40,664 nucleotides of DNA from Sphingopyxis sp. RIFCSPHIGHO2_12_FULL_65_19. GTDB lineage: Bacteria > Pseudomonadota > Alphaproteobacteria > Sphingomonadales > Sphingomonadaceae. Shown piece by piece: positions 37,810 through 40,664 of this stretch. Location: NCBI RefSeq assembly GCF_001830555.1, contig NZ_MIAM01000049.1:48852-89515 (forward strand), written 5' to 3'. The first letter of the stretch is position 1. Every line of letters begins with the position of its first letter. The notes beneath the pieces were generated by a model. The model searched no databases, was not told where the DNA came from, and saw only the letters and a program-made list of their open reading frames with translations. A program made the translations under genes and the position numbers.

Positions 37810-40320
37810 GTGCGCCGTTCCCGTTCCAGCCTGATCGCCTTGGGGGGGCTTATATTGTCCCATCCCGCGGCGGGCATGGCGACCAGGGACGTCGCGCCCG
37901 GCGTATCCACCCCCAGCGCGCCGCCCTCGGGCGCGGCGCCGCTGGGCCTGCTAGCCGTCGCACAGCAACCCGTCCAGCGGTTGAACCCCACCGGACGCGA
38001 CATCCCGATGGGCGGGCCGCTTGTCGATAACGGGTTTATCCTGGGCGATGTTTCCTACACGCTGACGGCCGACGACCGCATCCTTGTCGATGCCAAAACG
38101 CTGTTGCCGATGTTGCAACGCATCTTGACCACCGACGTCCTGCAACAACTGATCGCCGCGATCGGCGATCGGAACGCGATCTCGACCACCGAACTGGCCG
38201 ATCTCGGCGTCCGCCTGACCTATGACTCGTCGAATTTCGGGCTGCGACTGGACATCGACCCGGCGCTCCGCCCGCGGCAGATGATCAGCGTTTCGGGCGG
38301 CATCGATCCGTTGTCGGGGCCGATTGTCGCGCCCGCAAATTTCTCTGCCTATGTGACCGCGGCGATCAACGCCGATTATGTCCACAAGGGTGACGACACA
38401 GGCCTGTCGACCCCCAATATCGTCCTCGACAGCGCAGCGCGGCTTGGCGGATTCGTGCTGGAAAACGAAGCGAGCGTCCAGCGGCGATTCCGGCGCGAGG
38501 GGACACGCCTTGTCTATGACGACCTGCGCCGCACCGCACGCTATACCGCCGGCGATCTCCAGCCGATCTCCCGCGGGTTTTCGGGTGCATCGCCGATGGC
38601 AGGTGCATCGATCGTGCGCGTCTACGCCGATCTGGAGCCCCAGCGGAACATCCAGCCGCGCGGCCAGCGATCGTTCACGCTGACGCGGCCGTCGACGATC
38701 GAAACGATCGTCAATGGACAGACGGTGCAGCAGACACGCCTCAACCCCGGCACCTATGACATCGGCGACTTTCCGTTTGCCCAGGGATCGAACGACGTCC
38801 GGCTGATCATTCGCGACGACACGGGACGCGAACAGGTCGTGTCCTTTTCGCTCAACTTCGACCGCACCCTTCTCGCGGCGGGGTTGACCGAATTCGGCCT
38901 TTACGCAGGCGTGGAGGCGCCATTCAGCCTGAACGGGCGCAGCTACAGCGACCGGCCCGTCGCCTCGGGCTTTTACCGCCGGGGCTTGACCGACGAATTG
39001 ACCGCCGGGGGCAATTTCCAACTGTCCGACAAGGGCGGGGTTGCCGGCGCAGAGATCGTCTGGGCGGCGCCGCTCGGCACGCTGGCGTTCAACCTCGCGG
39101 GGTCAAAGAACGACGGGGTCGGCAGCGGCTACGCCTTTAACGCCGGATATGAATTCACCCGGCTGGGATCGGACAATAATTCGCGGTCGCTGACCGCAAC
39201 GTTCCAGACGATCAGCCGCAAATTCGCGACGCCGGGTGCGATGGTGGCGAATAACCCCTTTGCGTACGAATTCGGAGCGACCTTTTCACAATCGCTTGGC
39301 GCCGAACATTATGTGACCGCCGACGCCTTTTATTCGGTGGGCCGCGGCAACACCCCCAATCAGTCGTCCTTCCGTGCCACCCATGGATGGCGTCCCAACC
39401 AGCGACTTCTGCTTACGACCGAGGCATCTTATGAAGATCGCCAGCAACGGTCAGGGTTCGGCGTTCGGTTTTCGCTCACCTATCGTTTCGATCGCAAGTC
39501 CAGCGCAACAGCCGACCTCGACAGCCGCCGCGAACGCGCGCGGATCAGCTATCAGCGGTCGAGCGGAACCGGCGTCGGGTCCTATAATGGGTCGGTCAGT
39601 ATCGATCGGGTAGAAAATTCGGTCGGCGCCAATGCCAATTTCAACATGATCGCAAATCGCGCCGAAATCGGGGCATCGCACCTGACCTCTTTCTCGAACA
39701 GCGGTCGGATCACCGACCAGCGCACCTCGCTTCGCGGCGCCTTTTCGTTGGCCTATGCCGACGGAACAGTCGCCGTGTCGCGGCCGATCTACGACAGTTT
39801 CGCGATCGTCAAAACGCATGAATCGCTCGGTAAGGCGGCCGTCTATCTCGACCCGCGCAAGGAAGAATATACGGCGCGATCGGGCATATTGGGCGGCGCT
39901 GTCATGCCCGAACTGAACGCCCATACGCCGCGGTTGATGAGCTATGACGTACCCGATGCACAGGCAGGATATGACCTGGGCACGGGCATCCTGCAATTCC
40001 AGCCGCCCTATCGGTCGGGCCATGTGGTCGAGATCGGTTCGGATTATTTCATCAGCTATATGGCCCAGCTGCTCGACGGCCGCGGCGATCCGGTCAGCCT
40101 GGTTGCCGGCTATGCCTATGAAGAAGCGGCGCCCGATCGCGAACCCATTCGCATGTTCACCAACCGGGCGGGACGTTTCGCGGTGCAGGGACTTCGCCCA
40201 GGCCGCTGGCGCATCGAAATGCCGACAGCTAACGGTACTGCGGTCTATCGTATCGAAATTCCCGCGGGCAGCACCGGAATGGAACGCGGCGGCGTCCTGG
40301 AACCTGAGGAACGGAAATGA
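37810..40320 (+). CDS. Outer-membrane usher of a chaperone-usher pilus
   Basis: A protein of about 836 residues. A signal peptide (SLIALGGLILSHPAAGMA) precedes an N-terminal domain, then a beta-barrel interrupted by a plug: LNPGTYDIGDFPFAQGSNDVRLIIRDDTGREQ near 310-345 is the usher signature region. C-terminal domains follow (GYDLGTGILQFQPPYRSG, AGRFAVQGLRPGRWRIEMPT). It forms the outer-membrane pore through which subunits are assembled. The start is the GTG at 37810, four bases after the chaperone stop; frame upstream of it is chaperone DNA. It is closer to archaic (Csu-like) or alpha-type ushers than to FimD, judged by motif only. Confidence 0.88.
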   Translation: MRRSRSSLIALGGLILSHPAAGMATRDVAPGVSTPSAPPSGAAPLGLLAVAQQPVQRLNPTGRDIPMGGPLVDNGFILGDVSYTLTADDRILVDAKTLLPMLQRILTTDVLQQLIAAIGDRNAISTTELADLGVRLTYDSSNFGLRLDIDPALRPRQMISVSGGIDPLSGPIVAPANFSAYVTAAINADYVHKGDDTGLSTPNIVLDSAARLGGFVLENEASVQRRFRREGTRLVYDDLRRTARYTAGDLQPISRGFSGASPMAGASIVRVYADLEPQRNIQPRGQRSFTLTRPSTIETIVNGQTVQQTRLNPGTYDIGDFPFAQGSNDVRLIIRDDTGREQVVSFSLNFDRTLLAAGLTEFGLYAGVEAPFSLNGRSYSDRPVASGFYRRGLTDELTAGGNFQLSDKGGVAGAEIVWAAPLGTLAFNLAGSKNDGVGSGYAFNAGYEFTRLGSDNNSRSLTATFQTISRKFATPGAMVANNPFAYEFGATFSQSLGAEHYVTADAFYSVGRGNTPNQSSFRATHGWRPNQRLLLTTEASYEDRQQRSGFGVRFSLTYRFDRKSSATADLDSRRERARISYQRSSGTGVGSYNGSVSIDRVENSVGANANFNMIANRAEIGASHLTSFSNSGRITDQRTSLRGAFSLAYADGTVAVSRPIYDSFAIVKTHESLGKAAVYLDPRKEEYTARSGILGGAVMPELNAHTPRLMSYDVPDAQAGYDLGTGILQFQPPYRSGHVVEIGSDYFISYMAQLLDGRGDPVSLVAGYAYEEAAPDREPIRMFTNRAGRFAVQGLRPGRWRIEMPTANGTAVYRIEIPAGSTGMERGGVLEPEERK

Positions 40321-40664
40321 AAACGCCAGCAATGATCCTCGTCGCCGCGGCGGCCTGTGCCGCGCCGCAGGCAGCCCTCGCCACATGCGCCGATTTTCGG
40401 GCATCGTCGAGCGAACTCAGCCTCAGCTACGACCCCTTCAGCCCCTCTGGCATCGAACGGACCTTTACCTTGCGCACGCGTCGGCTGAACCCCGACGTCA
40501 CGGCCGTCCGGGTCGTCATCGCCGATCCGGGCAGCATCGCGCGCGGCGCCGCGCTCGGATTGGACAAGACGGTCCGCTATGACATCCGCTGGACCCGCGA
40601 CAGCGGCCGGATCGTGTTCGTCTCGGGCGCCGAACAGCCCAATGCGACCAACGGCGCGCTGATC
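40317..40664 (+). CDS. Secreted SCPU-like pilus subunit (3' end outside window)
   Basis: The first 116 codons of an exported protein. The signal peptide ends QAALA, and the mature part begins TCADFRASSSELSLSYDPFS, a pattern of spore-coat-U/archaic pilus adhesins (Cys near the N-terminus, YDP motif). It continues FTLRTRRLNPDVTAVRVV with beta-strand periodicity. The ATG at 40317 overlaps the usher stop in ATGA, so it is part of the pilus operon. It is probably the tip subunit or adhesin, usually encoded after the usher. The C-terminus is beyond the right edge. Confidence 0.78.
   Translation, partial: MKTPAMILVAAAACAAPQAALATCADFRASSSELSLSYDPFSPSGIERTFTLRTRRLNPDVTAVRVVIADPGSIARGAALGLDKTVRYDIRWTRDSGRIVFVSGAEQPNATNGALI

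Overview
This high-GC window reads as a chromosomal segment of a sphingomonad-type alphaproteobacterium, probably Sphingopyxis-like. That is inferred from codon use, the HWE histidine kinase, the acyl-CoA and TonB-receptor content, and several families of short GC-rich palindromic repeats between genes. I see no tRNA, rRNA, insertion sequence, phage gene or CRISPR array.

Region 1 (1-8925, all minus strand) looks like a 5-oxoproline (pyroglutamate) salvage locus. A CHASE-domain HWE histidine kinase overlaps by 17 bp a full-length ATP-dependent 5-oxoprolinase. Next come the DUF969/DUF979 membrane pair (predicted 5-oxoproline transporter), a DUF2891 protein and a LacI-type regulator cut by the window edge. 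A palindromic repeat lies in frame inside the oxoprolinase gene, in the linker between its two halves.

Region 2 (9043-15928, plus strand) holds a GST gene, then a BlaI repressor with two TACA-N2-TGTA operators and a BlaR1-like M56 protease. The protease carries a tail of roughly 28-residue repeats predicted to be periplasmic. A secreted protein with the same repeats follows, and its gene overlaps that of a TonB-dependent receptor by 4 bp. This looks like a protease-relay sensing system tied to an outer-membrane receptor. An RNase H-like gene and a PAS protein gene follow.

Region 3 (16099-18941) holds a stand-alone MreB-like gene and a purine salvage pair: a phosphoribosyltransferase overlapping an adenine deaminase.

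Region 4 (19091-35309) is the most interesting. It is a catabolic-looking cluster of two acyl-CoA ligases, two APH-type small-molecule kinases, an enolase paralogue with altered active-site residues, a D-2-hydroxyacid dehydrogenase, two alpha/beta hydrolases (one without its nucleophilic serine), an acyl-CoA dehydrogenase, LeuC and LeuD, a MetE-type zinc methyltransferase, an FMN reductase and two MarR regulators. The same operator, CTTAG-N4-CTAAG and close variants, occurs in five intergenic regions and can account for all eight transcription units. I know of no described pathway with this combination; the substrate is unknown.

Region 5 (35310-40664, plus strand) is a chaperone-usher pilus operon: two secreted pilin-like subunits, a strong hairpin after the second, a PapD-like chaperone, an usher, and a SCPU-like subunit cut by the right edge.
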